Source of the DNA: DATBLZ01 sp036555065
GTDB taxonomy: Bacteria; Pseudomonadota; Gammaproteobacteria; Steroidobacterales; Rariloculaceae
Direction: 5' to 3'
Length of the DNA stretch: 41,622 nt
Assembly: GCA_036555065.1 (NCBI GenBank)
Contig: DATBLZ010000129.1
Coordinates: forward strand, 1 to 41,622
Position numbers and translations under genes: made by a program. Shown here in pieces: positions 15,403-24,470 of this stretch. Under the pieces are notes generated by a model. It saw only the letters and a list, made by a program, of their open reading frames with translations. It did not search any database and was not told the DNA's origin. How positions within the stretch are numbered: the first letter of the stretch is position 1; each line of letters begins with the position of its first letter.

Positions 15403-15921
15403 TCAGCGACTCAGCAGCCGCTCCGCGCGCGCCGTGATCGAGCGATCGGAGCCGGCGAGCGTGAGCGCTTTGCGAGCCATCATCTCGGCTTGGTCGAAGT
15501 CGCCGACTGCAGCCTTGACCTCGGCGAGCTCGATCCAGAGCGCGGGATTGTTCGGCTCGATACGCAGCGCCCGCTCGATCGACGCCGTGGCTGCGGCATA
15601 ACTTCCGGCTGCGCGCTCGTCGCGGCTCTGCTCGAGCAGCACGGCGCTTGCCGCGTTCTCTTGACGCACTTTCGGTGGCGTGGAGCGGGGCTCCGCCGAG
15701 GCTACGGGCAGCGACGCTTGGCCGCGCGGTGCCGCGGGGTCCGCGTTCTGCGGACGCGCGGTGCTCGTCGCAGGCGGGAAGCCCGGCGGCGTGATCGTCT
15801 CGGCCGGCGAGGGCGCGCGCGCGCCGGGATCGTACGACGAGAACGACGTGCAGCCCGCGGCGCCGACGCCGAGCGCCGCGAGGATCAAGAACGGTTTGCC
15901 GCGTCCGAGCGCTCGTTCCAT
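15403..15921 (-). CDS. TPR lipoprotein next to PBP1B (LpoP-like activator)
   Basis: 172 residues from ATG 15921. Lipoprotein signal: LILAALGVGAAGC with the lipobox Cys. A Pro/Ala/Ser-rich linker of about 70 residues (PGARAPSPAETITPPGFPPA) follows, then a C-terminal TPR pair: AAGSYAAATASIERALRIEP and NNPALWIELAEVKAAVGDFD. Pseudomonas and Acinetobacter carry an outer-membrane lipoprotein of the same plan, LpoP, next to the PBP1B gene, where it activates PBP1B. Here the start is 17 bp after the PBP1B stop, in the same operon. The role is inferred from architecture and place. Confidence 0.75.
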   Translation of the reverse strand: MERALGRGKPFLILAALGVGAAGCTSFSSYDPGARAPSPAETITPPGFPPATSTARPQNADPAAPRGQASLPVASAEPRSTPPKVRQENAASAVLLEQSRDERAAGSYAAATASIERALRIEPNNPALWIELAEVKAAVGDFDQAEMMARKALTLAGSDRSITARAERLLSR

Positions 15922-15938
15922 GTGTTTCGATGTTACCG

Positions 15939-18224
15939 TCATTCGCGTCGCTCGCGAAACCACTGGCGGACTCGCGAGCCTACGGTCGTTCGCGTGCTCC
16001 CGCAGCTTGCCGCCTTCGGCGGCGCGTCGTAGGCAGTCAACGCGATGAGCACGGCATCGGTGCAGCCGGAGTCGGTCTCAAGACCCGTGTAATAATCGAT
16101 CCACATCGTCTCGGCATGCGCGGGGGGCGGCGGATCGTACGCGACCGCGTCGAGCTTGCCGAAGATGCGTGCCCAGATTTGCGCGGCTCCGGTGCCGCCC
16201 GTGAGACCGACGACCTCGTTCGCGTCGTTACCGACCCAGGTCACGACGAGGTGATCGCTGCTGAACCCGGCAAACCAACTGTCGCGGAGCTCGTCGGACG
16301 TACCGGTCTTGCCGGCCGTCCGCAAGCCGCTCGGCAGGGCACGCTGCGCGGTTCGCCCGGTCCCTCGCTCCATCACTTGGACGAGGCCTTGGTTCAACGC
16401 ATAGACCGAAACCGGGTCGCTGACCTGCTCGATGTTGAGCGCATAGCGCTGCAAGGTGTTCCCGTCGGCGTCGACGACGGCGCGAACCGCAGTCAGCGGC
16501 ACGCGAAAGCCGCCGTTGGCGAGCGTGTTATAGACCTGGGCGACCTCGAGCGGCGTGAGATCGATCGCGCCGAGTAGCAGCGACGGATAGAGCGCGGGCG
16601 TCTCGTCGGCGCCGAGACGGGCGAGCGCGTCGGCGACGGGTGCAAGGCCCACGTCGAGGCCGAGGTGCACGGTCGCGAGATTCAGCGATTCGGCGAGCGC
16701 GCGCACGACCGTGACGAGCCCGTGCGCCTCGTTGTTGAAATTCGCCGGCAGCCACGTTTTGCCGCCCTCTAGCGGGACGATGATCGGCGCATCGTCGACC
16801 TCGGTTGCGAGCGAATGGCGGCCCGACTCGAGCGCCGCGAGGTAGACAACTGGCTTGATCAGCGAGCCCACTTGCCGCTTGGCGTCGAGCGCGCGATTGA
16901 AGCCGTCGTACCCGACGCGACGGCTGCCGACGAGCGCGCGCACTTCGGCGTTGTGCGGATTCGTGACGATGACCGCGCCTTCGAGCTCCGGACGATCCGG
17001 CTGCAGCCTCTCGAGCTCGGCAACGAGCGCTTCCTCGGCCGATGCCTGGATCGTCGGATCGAGCGTCGTGTAGATCTTGAGCCCCGTCGCCTCGAGCACA
17101 TCGTCGGCATAGTCGCGCTGCAGCTGGCGGCGCACGAGGTCGAGGAAGGACGCGTAGTACGCAGCGTGTCGGCCCGCGGCCGTGATGACCTCGAGCTTGC
17201 GGGCCCTGCTCGCGGCAAGAGCCTGCTCGTCGATGAGCCCGAGATCGCGCATCTGCTCGAGCACGAGGTTGCGACGTTTGAGCGCACGCTCGGGATTGCG
17301 GCGCGGATCGTAATACGACGGTCCGCGCACGATCGCGATCAATAACGCGACTTCGTGAAGCTCGAGCTCCGTCAGGGGCTTACCGAAGTAGAACCGGCTC
17401 GCCAAGCCGAAGCCGTGGATGGCGCGCATCCCGTCCTGGCCCAAGTAGATCTCGTTGACATACGCGAGCAGCAGCTCGTCCTTGTCGTGCCTGAGCTCGA
17501 GGGCAACCGCCATGAGCGCTTCGCTGAATTTGCGCGTCCACGTGCGCTCCGTCGACAAGAAATAGCTCCGCACGAGCTGTTGGGTCAGCGTGCTCCCGCC
17601 TTGGCGAATCTCGCCGCTGCGCAAATTGACTAACGCCGCACGCGCGACGGCGCGAAGATCGATGCCGAGGTGCTCGTCGAAGCGGCGATCCTCGACGGCT
17701 TTGAGCGCATCGATAAGGAGCTCTGGCACGTCCTCGGGACCGACGATGATGCGATCCTCGCCATGAGTCGGGAAGATGCTGCCGATCAGCAGCGGGTCGA
17801 GCTCGGCGATGGCGACGACTCGACCCGCGTCGTCGGCGATCGAAGCGATCGCGTCATCCGCGAAGCGGATGCGCAGCGTCTCCTCGGGGGTCGCGTTGCC
17901 CTCGTACGCGAACGCGCGCCGCCGAATCTCGAGCGTATTGCGGTCGCGCCGAAACGTCCCGGTCGCGAGAGGGCCGACGACTTGCCGGTAACCGAGGCGG
18001 ACGAGCTCCTGGGTGAGATCCGCGACGCTCAACCCGCGGCCGCCGTAGAGCTCGAGCGGCGCCGCGTAGACTTGCGCCGGCCGGTCCCAGCCGCGCGCAT
18101 CGAACTCGCTCGTGATGGCCCAAGTCAGATACGCGCTGTAGACGAGGACCCCGGCAAGCGCGAGCGCGAGCCCATATCCGAGCACGCGGACGATGCGGCG
18201 AATGGGGCCCCGGCGCCGGCTCAC
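15939..18224 (-). CDS. mrcB: Penicillin-binding protein 1B (bifunctional transglycosylase/transpeptidase)
   Basis: 761 residues, class A PBP. One N-terminal membrane helix (VLGYGLALALAGVLVYSAYL), a UB2H-like region (YGGRGLSVADLTQELVRLGY), then GT51: AVEDRRFDEHLGID (about residue 175) and QGGSTLTQQLVRSYF (about 212), with KRRNLVLEQM. Transpeptidase: SxxK in GSLIKP (about 455), SxN in ESLNLAT, KTGTS (about 637). All catalytic motifs are present. It polymerises lipid II into glycan and crosslinks it in the periplasm. The UB2H segment marks PBP1B rather than PBP1A. Start at 18224; the TPR lipoprotein follows, the AsmA gene precedes. Confidence 0.95.
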   Translation of the reverse strand: MSRRRGPIRRIVRVLGYGLALALAGVLVYSAYLTWAITSEFDARGWDRPAQVYAAPLELYGGRGLSVADLTQELVRLGYRQVVGPLATGTFRRDRNTLEIRRRAFAYEGNATPEETLRIRFADDAIASIADDAGRVVAIAELDPLLIGSIFPTHGEDRIIVGPEDVPELLIDALKAVEDRRFDEHLGIDLRAVARAALVNLRSGEIRQGGSTLTQQLVRSYFLSTERTWTRKFSEALMAVALELRHDKDELLLAYVNEIYLGQDGMRAIHGFGLASRFYFGKPLTELELHEVALLIAIVRGPSYYDPRRNPERALKRRNLVLEQMRDLGLIDEQALAASRARKLEVITAAGRHAAYYASFLDLVRRQLQRDYADDVLEATGLKIYTTLDPTIQASAEEALVAELERLQPDRPELEGAVIVTNPHNAEVRALVGSRRVGYDGFNRALDAKRQVGSLIKPVVYLAALESGRHSLATEVDDAPIIVPLEGGKTWLPANFNNEAHGLVTVVRALAESLNLATVHLGLDVGLAPVADALARLGADETPALYPSLLLGAIDLTPLEVAQVYNTLANGGFRVPLTAVRAVVDADGNTLQRYALNIEQVSDPVSVYALNQGLVQVMERGTGRTAQRALPSGLRTAGKTGTSDELRDSWFAGFSSDHLVVTWVGNDANEVVGLTGGTGAAQIWARIFGKLDAVAYDPPPPAHAETMWIDYYTGLETDSGCTDAVLIALTAYDAPPKAASCGSTRTTVGSRVRQWFRERRE

Positions 18225-18247
18225 GCTTGGTCACCGCGATGATGAGG

Positions 18248-18371
18248 CGTCCTGCGAAGGCTGCACACGATGCTTGGCGGGGCCGTCGCGCGCAGGGACG
18301 CGCGCGCCGGAGCCCCCACGGACGGGTTCACGGCGTCCCCGGCAAGCGTCGTGTGCAGCCTTCGCAGGACG
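18248..18371. repeat. Long inverted repeat, 35-bp arms
   Basis: Arms 18248-18282 and 18337-18371 are inverted copies with two mismatches (left begins CGTCCTGCGAAGGCTGCACA), around a 54-base G+C-rich loop. It lies between the AsmA stop and the PBP1B start on the minus strand. No flanking target duplication was seen. It could be a miniature mobile element, a BIME-like structure or a strong RNA hairpin upstream of PBP1B. Confidence 0.8.
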
Positions 18372-18409
18372 TTCAACGTAGCAGGGTGCGTCACTCCCAC
18401 GACGTGCGC

Positions 18410-21262
18410 CTAGCGCCCGAGCCGCTCGAGCAGCCGTTCGCGCAGACGATCCTGGAGCTCGTCGCGGACGCGCTCTTGGATGATCTGACCGAAGTCAGGG
18501 AGGATCACGGGCGCAGTGAGCGGGCCCTTGATCGTGAACGGGATCGAGCCGCCGATGAGCCGATCCATCGAGTTGCAAGTCGGAATTGCGATCGAGTTCG
18601 TCAACGTCGCGCGCATGCCGTAGTCGACCACGCCGTCGGCGAGCGCGAGCGTGCCGCTGCCCGTAACGTCCACGAACGCCGCACGCGCGAGCAGCTCGGG
18701 GCTCGTCGCAACGCCGTTCGCAACGGTCGCGTTCGCTTGGATGAGCTGATACTGAGTTACCTTCGGCTGCTCCGGCGGCTCCGGGAGCTGCTGGAGCTTG
18801 TTATAGGCGAGGCACAGCACTTGCCCCAAATTGAAGCCCTCGAGCGCGCCATCGCGAAGCGCGAAGCCCATCGAGCCTGCGGCGCTGCGCAGGTTGTCCG
18901 TTACCGTCGGACCGCGGCCCGTGAGATCGATATTGAAGCTGCCGGCCCCGCTGATGTTGGCGTCACCGGTGAGCGCTTCGATGAGCGGCCTGAGCTGCAA
19001 TCCCGCGGCTTGACCGCGTAGCGTCATCGTCGGCGTTGCGCCGTTCGCATCGACGAAGAGCCCGCCCTTGAACTCGCCGCCATAGAGCTTCGCCTGCGCG
19101 GAATCGATCGTCGCTTTGCCGTCGCCGATCGCAAGATGCGTCGCGACGTCTTGGAAGCGCAAATTCGTGATCTTGAGATCGCCGACGCGCGCCTGCCCGT
19201 CGATGCGTATAGCGTGCAGGGGTCCCGCTTCGAGCGCGATGTCACCGGCCGCGCGCTCGCCTTCGGCTGCTTCCTCGGCCGGCGGCGGGACGTAGCGATC
19301 GACATCGATGCGATCGGCGCTCAAGTCGAACCGATAGCTCGGGTCCGTGAAATTCGCGACTGCGAAGCTGCCGGTGATCGTGCTCTCGTCGAGCTTCACG
19401 GTTAGGTTCTCGAAGCTGCCGTTCTCGGCTTCGATGGTGAAGCGCGTGGCGACCGTCGCGCGGCTCAAGGCCGCGGGATCCGATGTCGCGGGCACGGGTT
19501 GGCCGAAACGCTCCAGGACGGCGCGCGGCGCAAATTCCGCGAGGCGCACGTCGCCGACCACGCGCGGCCGCGTCGATGCTGCAGTGACGGTCGCGTTGCC
19601 GTTGGCGCTGAGCCCGAATGCCTCGACCGCGAATGGGCTCACGGTCGCGCGGTCGGCCCCGTCGTAGTCGAAGCGCGCATCGATCGCGAGCACGCCGACG
19701 TCTGCGGCGTCGACGTTCTCGGGCAGGTAGCCGGCAATGAGGTCGGCGACGGCGCTTGCCGGGAAGCGCGACGTCTTGAGCGCGCCGCTCAAGCTCGTCC
19801 TGCCGTTCCCCGCCGGCGTGATCGTGAGCTCGCCGGCCGCCGAGCCGCCGAGGAGCTCGGCGCACAGATTGCTTATGGACGTGCGGCCCGTCTCGAGACT
19901 CGTTTCGACTGCCGCGCTGAATGCGAGCTCGCCGAGCTCCGGAGCGTTGGCGCTCTCGGGCAGCGCGCTCGCGATGAGCGCGTTGAAGGCATCTGACGGG
20001 GTGAAGCGAGGTATGGCGAGGCGCGCCGTAAGAGCGGTCGCATCGATGTCGGCTTCGCCGTTGATACGCGCGCCCAACGCGCGCGCGTCGATGTCGCGAA
20101 CGCTGAGCTTGAGATCGTTGGGGCGCGTGTCGAACGTCGCTGCGAGCGCGGCGCTGCCGAGCGAGGCAGGGTCGACGCCCGCGGGCGTGTCGACCGCAGC
20201 CAACCGGAGCAGAGCGCCGACCGATTCTGCCGTAAGGCGCACGGATCCCGTGAGATGCGGGGCTTTGCTCAGGGTCTCGCCCGCGATTTGCCAGGTTGCG
20301 GCCGCGGCATCGGATTGGGTCTCGAGGCCCGTGACGGCGAGTGTTTGCGCGGCCCCGTCATAGCGCAGGCTCTCCCAGCCGAGCCCGAACTGCTCGCCTT
20401 CGGGCCACGTGGCCGTGATGATGCGCCCGCTGGCACTCGCACCCGTGAGCTCGACGACATCGCCGGCGACGCGCAAGGCCGCGAACGAACCGTTGCCTAT
20501 GGTGCGTTCCTCTCCGTCCGGCCCGACGACGCGAAACTCGGCGCTGAAATCGCGAGTGGCGACGCCGTTGTCGTCAAGTTGCACGGTTCCGCGCGTGCGC
20601 ATCTCGAGCGAGACTGCCGATGCCGCATCGAGCAAATGGAAGCCGAGCTCGACGTCGATGGGTGCACGCAGTTGGATTGCGCTGCTCGCGAATCCGAGCT
20701 CGCTCAGCACGAACCGGAGATCCGTGCGGTTCTCGCGCCAATTGACGGTGCCGTTCTCGATCCGAATGCCTTCGACATCGAGCCCGCCGAGCTGACCTGC
20801 TCCGCTTACGGCTGCGTTGCCGGCGGCGGCGCTCGGCTCTCCGGCCGGCGCTTCGCCCGCGAGGTTCGCGAGGTCTTCCCAATTGCCGCGCAGTTGCGCA
20901 TCGCGCGCGAGATTGAGCTCGATGCCGTCGACGTCGATTCGCCCGACCTCGACGGTGCCGCTGAGCAGCGGCAGAAGCTTTACGCGCGCGGAGACGGACG
21001 CGATCCGCGCGAACGGCTCGTCGCCGAACCCCACGGCGTTCCCCACGGTGATGCCGCCGGCTTCGAGCGCAAGCCATGGGAAGAAACTGAGACTGAGCTC
21101 TTCGTCGACCGTCAGCGTGCGGCCGGTCCGTTGCTGCACGTAGCTCGCGGCGACGCCTTTGTAGTCGTTCGGATCGAACAGAAGCACGAGCGCAACGGCG
21201 GCGATGATGAAAATGCCGATGACCCCGGCCACGACGATGGCCGCGACTTTTAGAGCACGCAT
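18410..21262 (-). CDS. AsmA-family protein
   Basis: 950 residues. One N-terminal membrane helix (VAAIVVAGVIGIFIIAAVAL), then the AsmA start signature FDPNDYKGVAASYVQQRTGR and LSLSFFPWLALEAGGITVGN. The middle is a long chain of beta-rich repeats; the C-terminal AsmA_2-like domain shows GSFNIDLTGRGPTVTDNLRS, then AAGSMGFALRDGALEGFNLG. The family (E. coli AsmA 617 aa) are inner-membrane-anchored periplasmic bridge-like proteins involved in lipid transport to and integrity of the outer membrane. This one is longer than AsmA, nearer to the YhjG/TamB-like range. The gene reads toward PBP1B, with the inverted repeat 18248-18371 between. Confidence 0.9.
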   Translation of the reverse strand: MRALKVAAIVVAGVIGIFIIAAVALVLLFDPNDYKGVAASYVQQRTGRTLTVDEELSLSFFPWLALEAGGITVGNAVGFGDEPFARIASVSARVKLLPLLSGTVEVGRIDVDGIELNLARDAQLRGNWEDLANLAGEAPAGEPSAAAGNAAVSGAGQLGGLDVEGIRIENGTVNWRENRTDLRFVLSELGFASSAIQLRAPIDVELGFHLLDAASAVSLEMRTRGTVQLDDNGVATRDFSAEFRVVGPDGEERTIGNGSFAALRVAGDVVELTGASASGRIITATWPEGEQFGLGWESLRYDGAAQTLAVTGLETQSDAAAATWQIAGETLSKAPHLTGSVRLTAESVGALLRLAAVDTPAGVDPASLGSAALAATFDTRPNDLKLSVRDIDARALGARINGEADIDATALTARLAIPRFTPSDAFNALIASALPESANAPELGELAFSAAVETSLETGRTSISNLCAELLGGSAAGELTITPAGNGRTSLSGALKTSRFPASAVADLIAGYLPENVDAADVGVLAIDARFDYDGADRATVSPFAVEAFGLSANGNATVTAASTRPRVVGDVRLAEFAPRAVLERFGQPVPATSDPAALSRATVATRFTIEAENGSFENLTVKLDESTITGSFAVANFTDPSYRFDLSADRIDVDRYVPPPAEEAAEGERAAGDIALEAGPLHAIRIDGQARVGDLKITNLRFQDVATHLAIGDGKATIDSAQAKLYGGEFKGGLFVDANGATPTMTLRGQAAGLQLRPLIEALTGDANISGAGSFNIDLTGRGPTVTDNLRSAAGSMGFALRDGALEGFNLGQVLCLAYNKLQQLPEPPEQPKVTQYQLIQANATVANGVATSPELLARAAFVDVTGSGTLALADGVVDYGMRATLTNSIAIPTCNSMDRLIGGSIPFTIKGPLTAPVILPDFGQIIQERVRDELQDRLRERLLERLGR

Positions 21263-21385
21263 CGCTTACCCACTACCGCCGCCCCTCCGACAGGGCGGAC
21301 TTGAGGCAGCATAGCGCCCTCACCGCGGCACGCAAGTCTTGAGCCCGCCGTGCATAATGCCGGCGGGACGTCTTGGAGATTGGAG

Positions 21386-22960
21386 ATGACCGCGGCCTGG
21401 ATCGGCGGCGCCCTACTGCTCGGTCTCGCGGCGAGGTACGCGGGACTCCCTCCGCTCGTTGGATTCCTCGCGGCCGGCTTCTTGTTGCGGGCACTCGGGC
21501 TCGAGACCACCCCGGTGCTCGACGAGGTGGCGCACACTGGCGTGCTGCTGCTGCTGTTCGCGGTGGGCCTCAAGCTCAGGCTCAAGACGTTCTTCCGCCA
21601 CGAGGTCTGGGGCACGTCGGTCGTGCATCTCGTGGTCACCGCCGGGGCCACGCTGATCGCGCTCCAAGGCGGCAGCATGCCCCTGTCCCTCGTTCTGTCT
21701 TTAGGCCTCGCGCTCGGCTTCTCGAGCACCGTATTCGCAGCCAAGGTGCTCGAGGAGAAACGCGAGCTCAGAGCCGTGCACGGCCGTCTCGCGATCGGAA
21801 TTTTGATCGTGCAGGACGTCGTCGCAGTCGCAGTGCTCGCTACCTTAAGCGTTGCGACGCCTTCGCCGTACGCGCTTCTGCTTTTGTTGCTGCCGTTGTT
21901 GCGGCCGGTGATCGGGCGCGTGCTGCATCTCGTCGGCCACGGCGAGCTGCTGGTGCTCTTCGGCGTCGTCCTCGCCGTGGCCGTCGGCGGATTCGCGTTC
22001 GAGTCACTGGGCGTGAGCCCTGAGCTCGGCGCGCTCGTGCTCGGGATGACGCTCACCGAGCACGCGCGCTCGCAGGAGCTCAGCGATGCGATCTGGAGCC
22101 TCAAGGAGTTCTTTCTCGTCGGCTTCTTCTTGACGATCGGTCTCGCCGGCACGCCGACCTGGGCGATCCTCGCGCAAGGGGCGTGGATCGCGCTGTTTCT
22201 GCCCGCGAAGGCCGTCCTGTTCTTTCTGCTGCTGCTTGCGCTCGGGCTCCGCGCGCGCACGAGCTTCTTGACGGCCGTCGCACTGAGCACCTACAGCGAG
22301 TTCGGCCTCATCGTCGTTCAAGTCGCGGTCGACAGCGACTTGCTTGGACCCGACTGGCTGCTCGCCGGGGCGATTGCCGTCGGTCTCTCGTTCGCGATCG
22401 CCGCGCCTCTCAACTCCTATGCGCACCCGCTCTACGCGCGGCTCGATTCGTGGCTCGTGCGGCTCGAGCGCGACAAGCGTCACCCGGACGATGAGCCCGT
22501 GAGTCTCGGCAGTGCCGAGATTCTCATCGTCGGCATGGGGCGTGTCGGCTCGGGTGCATACGATTTTTTGCAGGAGCGCGGCGAGCCCGTCGTCGGCGCC
22601 GACAGCGATCCCGCCAAGCTCGAGGCCAACCGGCGCGCCGGCCGACGCGTCGTTTACGCCGATGCCGAAGACGCGTCGTTTTGGCACCAGCTCAACGTCG
22701 AGCCGCTGCGCGCGGTTCTTCTCGCGCTTCCGGATCTCGAGGCGAAGGAGCGCGCGAGCCGCGAGCTCAGACGTCGCGGCTACAAAGGGTTCTTGAGCGC
22801 GACGCACGTTTTCGACGAAGAGCGCGCGCCGATCCTCGAGGCCGGTTGCGACGTCACCTACAACTACTTCACGGAAGCCGGCGTCGGCTTCGCGCGCGAC
22901 AGCTGGGATGCGCTCCAGGCTGCGCCGCGCGAGGCTCCCGATGGGATTAATCGGCCGTAA
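21386..22960 (+). CDS. CPA2 monovalent cation:proton antiporter with TrkA-N domain (KefB-like)
   Basis: 524 residues from ATG 21386 (GGAG motifs directly upstream). Residues about 1-375 form a 12-13-helix Na+/H+ exchanger domain: PPLVGFLAAGFLLRALGLE, HTGVLLLLFAVGLKLRLK, LGFSSTVFAAKVLEEK, IGILIVQDVVAVAVLA, TYSEFGLIVVQVAVDS. Residues about 390-510 are a Rossmann-type TrkA-N/RCK domain: ILIVGMGRVGSGAYDFL and VVYADAEDASFW. This is the plan of KefB/KefC and YbaL, glutathione- or nucleotide-gated K+/H+ systems. The C-terminal TrkA-C domain is absent. No KefF/KefG partner is next to it. Divergent from AsmA, with 123 bp between. Confidence 0.9.
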   Translation: MTAAWIGGALLLGLAARYAGLPPLVGFLAAGFLLRALGLETTPVLDEVAHTGVLLLLFAVGLKLRLKTFFRHEVWGTSVVHLVVTAGATLIALQGGSMPLSLVLSLGLALGFSSTVFAAKVLEEKRELRAVHGRLAIGILIVQDVVAVAVLATLSVATPSPYALLLLLLPLLRPVIGRVLHLVGHGELLVLFGVVLAVAVGGFAFESLGVSPELGALVLGMTLTEHARSQELSDAIWSLKEFFLVGFFLTIGLAGTPTWAILAQGAWIALFLPAKAVLFFLLLLALGLRARTSFLTAVALSTYSEFGLIVVQVAVDSDLLGPDWLLAGAIAVGLSFAIAAPLNSYAHPLYARLDSWLVRLERDKRHPDDEPVSLGSAEILIVGMGRVGSGAYDFLQERGEPVVGADSDPAKLEANRRAGRRVVYADAEDASFWHQLNVEPLRAVLLALPDLEAKERASRELRRRGYKGFLSATHVFDEERAPILEAGCDVTYNYFTEAGVGFARDSWDALQAAPREAPDGINRP

Positions 22961-23016
22961 TGTTGCGCGGGGCAGGCGGTTGTTAGCATTGGTCTGACCC
23001 GAACGGGAGGCCCGGC

Positions 23017-23856
23017 GTGTTCGCTGTCCGCTGGCAACGCCGGTTGGTCCGGCCACGTCGCACGACGACCGCAGTTGCGGTCTCGATTGCGCTCCATCTC
23101 GCCGTCGGTTATGCCGTGGGCGGCGTCTCGTGGAGTCGTGCCGAGCACGAGCCGCACCCGCTCCGCGTCGTCTGGATCAACGAATGGCCACGCGCTATCC
23201 CCGAGACGGCCGTTCCACGCGCGGAGGAAATCCCCGGGTTACCGATCGAGGAGCCCGCGCCTGTGCACGAAGCGGAGGCAAGCGGGCCGCCAGAGCCGGA
23301 GTCGACGTCGCCGCGAGCCGCCGCGCCGACTCCAGCGGAAACTCCGGACGCAGAGGAGCTCGGCCCCCCGGAGCGGGCTCGTCTGTTGCCGCCGGGTATC
23401 GATTGGGAGCAGGAACGCAAGAACGCCGTCGAGCAAATGCTCGCGACCCAGGCGCGTGAGGAAGGCCGCATCACGTTCTCGACAGAGGAGCTCTTCGAGG
23501 AACCCGTCGCCGAGCCGCCGAACCCGCGCGCGCACATCTTCGATTCGCCGCAGCGCGGGTCCAGCCGGTCGGCGCTGACGCCGGGTCAAGGGCGAAGCCG
23601 GTTCGCGAATCGCGTCGCGTCGCTCTGTAACGCGCTCACGGGTGGCGGCCTCGGCATCTCCTTATTTGGCTTCGGCGTCGGCACTATTTGCGCAGACGCG
23701 GGTTCTGGAGCCGACTTCTTCGCCGATGTCAGGCCCGCATATATGGAGTCGTTGCCCGTATGCGTGGAGACGCGCGACCCGCTATTGATGCCGGAGCCGA
23801 GCGACGAGTTTCCGACAGTCAAATGCCGGCTCGTGCCGAAAGACGAGCTCGAATGA
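23017..23856 (+). CDS. TonB-like anchored, Pro-rich envelope protein
   Basis: 279 residues from GTG 23017 with CGGGAGG six bases before it. A basic N-terminus and one membrane helix (TTTAVAVSIALHLAVGYAVG), in the 'ALHLAVxYA' form of TonB/TolA-like anchors, then a Pro/Glu/Ala-rich stretch (PIEEPAPVHEAEASGPPEPE), and a C-terminal domain with four Cys (LCN, ICADAG, VCVE, KCRL). The C-terminus is not the TonB fold that I can recognise. Probably an inner-membrane-anchored periplasmic protein. It converges with msrQ and overlaps its end by 38 bp. Confidence 0.65.
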   Translation: MFAVRWQRRLVRPRRTTTAVAVSIALHLAVGYAVGGVSWSRAEHEPHPLRVVWINEWPRAIPETAVPRAEEIPGLPIEEPAPVHEAEASGPPEPESTSPRAAAPTPAETPDAEELGPPERARLLPPGIDWEQERKNAVEQMLATQAREEGRITFSTEELFEEPVAEPPNPRAHIFDSPQRGSSRSALTPGQGRSRFANRVASLCNALTGGGLGISLFGFGVGTICADAGSGADFFADVRPAYMESLPVCVETRDPLLMPEPSDEFPTVKCRLVPKDELE

Positions 23857-24400
23857 TCCGATAGCTCTCGAGCGCGACGAGCACGGCGAGGTGCATGAGA
23901 CCCGGAACGATATCGAACGCGACCAGCAGCCAATGTGCGAACGTCGCGGCTGCGGCTAGATACACGAGCCGATGCAAGCGTTTCCACGCGCGCCCGAGCT
24001 TGCGCACGAGCGAATCGCTGCTCGTGATGGCGAGCGGCGCGAACACTGCGAATGCGAGCCAACCCGTCAGGAGCCCGGGCTCCATGGCCTCGGCAATCGC
24101 GTCCGGCCCCTTGCGCGCGAGATAGACGGCCGTATGGAGCGCCGCGTAGCCGAAAGTCGCGACGCCAAGGTAACGTCGATGCTGCACGAGCCACGCGGTC
24201 CAACGCGCCCTCGGAAACATGAGGCGCAACGGGGTCACGGCCAGCGTGGCGATGAGCAAGCGTGTCGCGAGCACGCCCGTGAAGTGCACGATCTCGCCAT
24301 AGAAGGTTTGCCCGACCGCATATCTAATGAGCACGACGGCCCCAGGTAGCGTCAGCAGCAGCCACAGCGAGTAGCGTGAGGCGAGGATGCGGAGCAACAT
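23819..24400 (-). CDS. msrQ: MsrQ-like heme b membrane subunit
   Basis: 193 residues (E. coli MsrQ 211). Six hydrophobic helices with the ferric-reductase-like pattern: GEIVHFTGVLATRLLIATLA, VTPLRLMFPRARWTAWLVQH, RRYLGVATFGYAALHTAVYL, and GRAWKRLHRLVYLAAAATFA with HWLLVAF. The His in ALHTAVYL, RLHRLVY and AHWLL are the probable heme ligands. MsrQ passes electrons from the quinone pool or flavin to the periplasmic methionine sulfoxide reductase MsrP. No msrP gene is next to it here, which is unusual since the two are normally an operon. Other YedZ-like ferric reductases are the alternative. Confidence 0.8.
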   Translation of the reverse strand: MLLRILASRYSLWLLLTLPGAVVLIRYAVGQTFYGEIVHFTGVLATRLLIATLAVTPLRLMFPRARWTAWLVQHRRYLGVATFGYAALHTAVYLARKGPDAIAEAMEPGLLTGWLAFAVFAPLAITSSDSLVRKLGRAWKRLHRLVYLAAAATFAHWLLVAFDIVPGLMHLAVLVALESYRIIRARLSARAGI

Positions 24401-24470
24401 CGGCCCAGGATAGCGAATGCGCGTATCATCGCGCGACTACGAACCGGCAACACTCTCACGGAGAATCGAG

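Noticed and set aside
23017..23856. Assignment as TonB
   Set aside because: The anchor and Pro-rich region fit, but the C-terminal domain has four Cys and no recognisable TonB fold, and no ExbB/ExbD genes are near.
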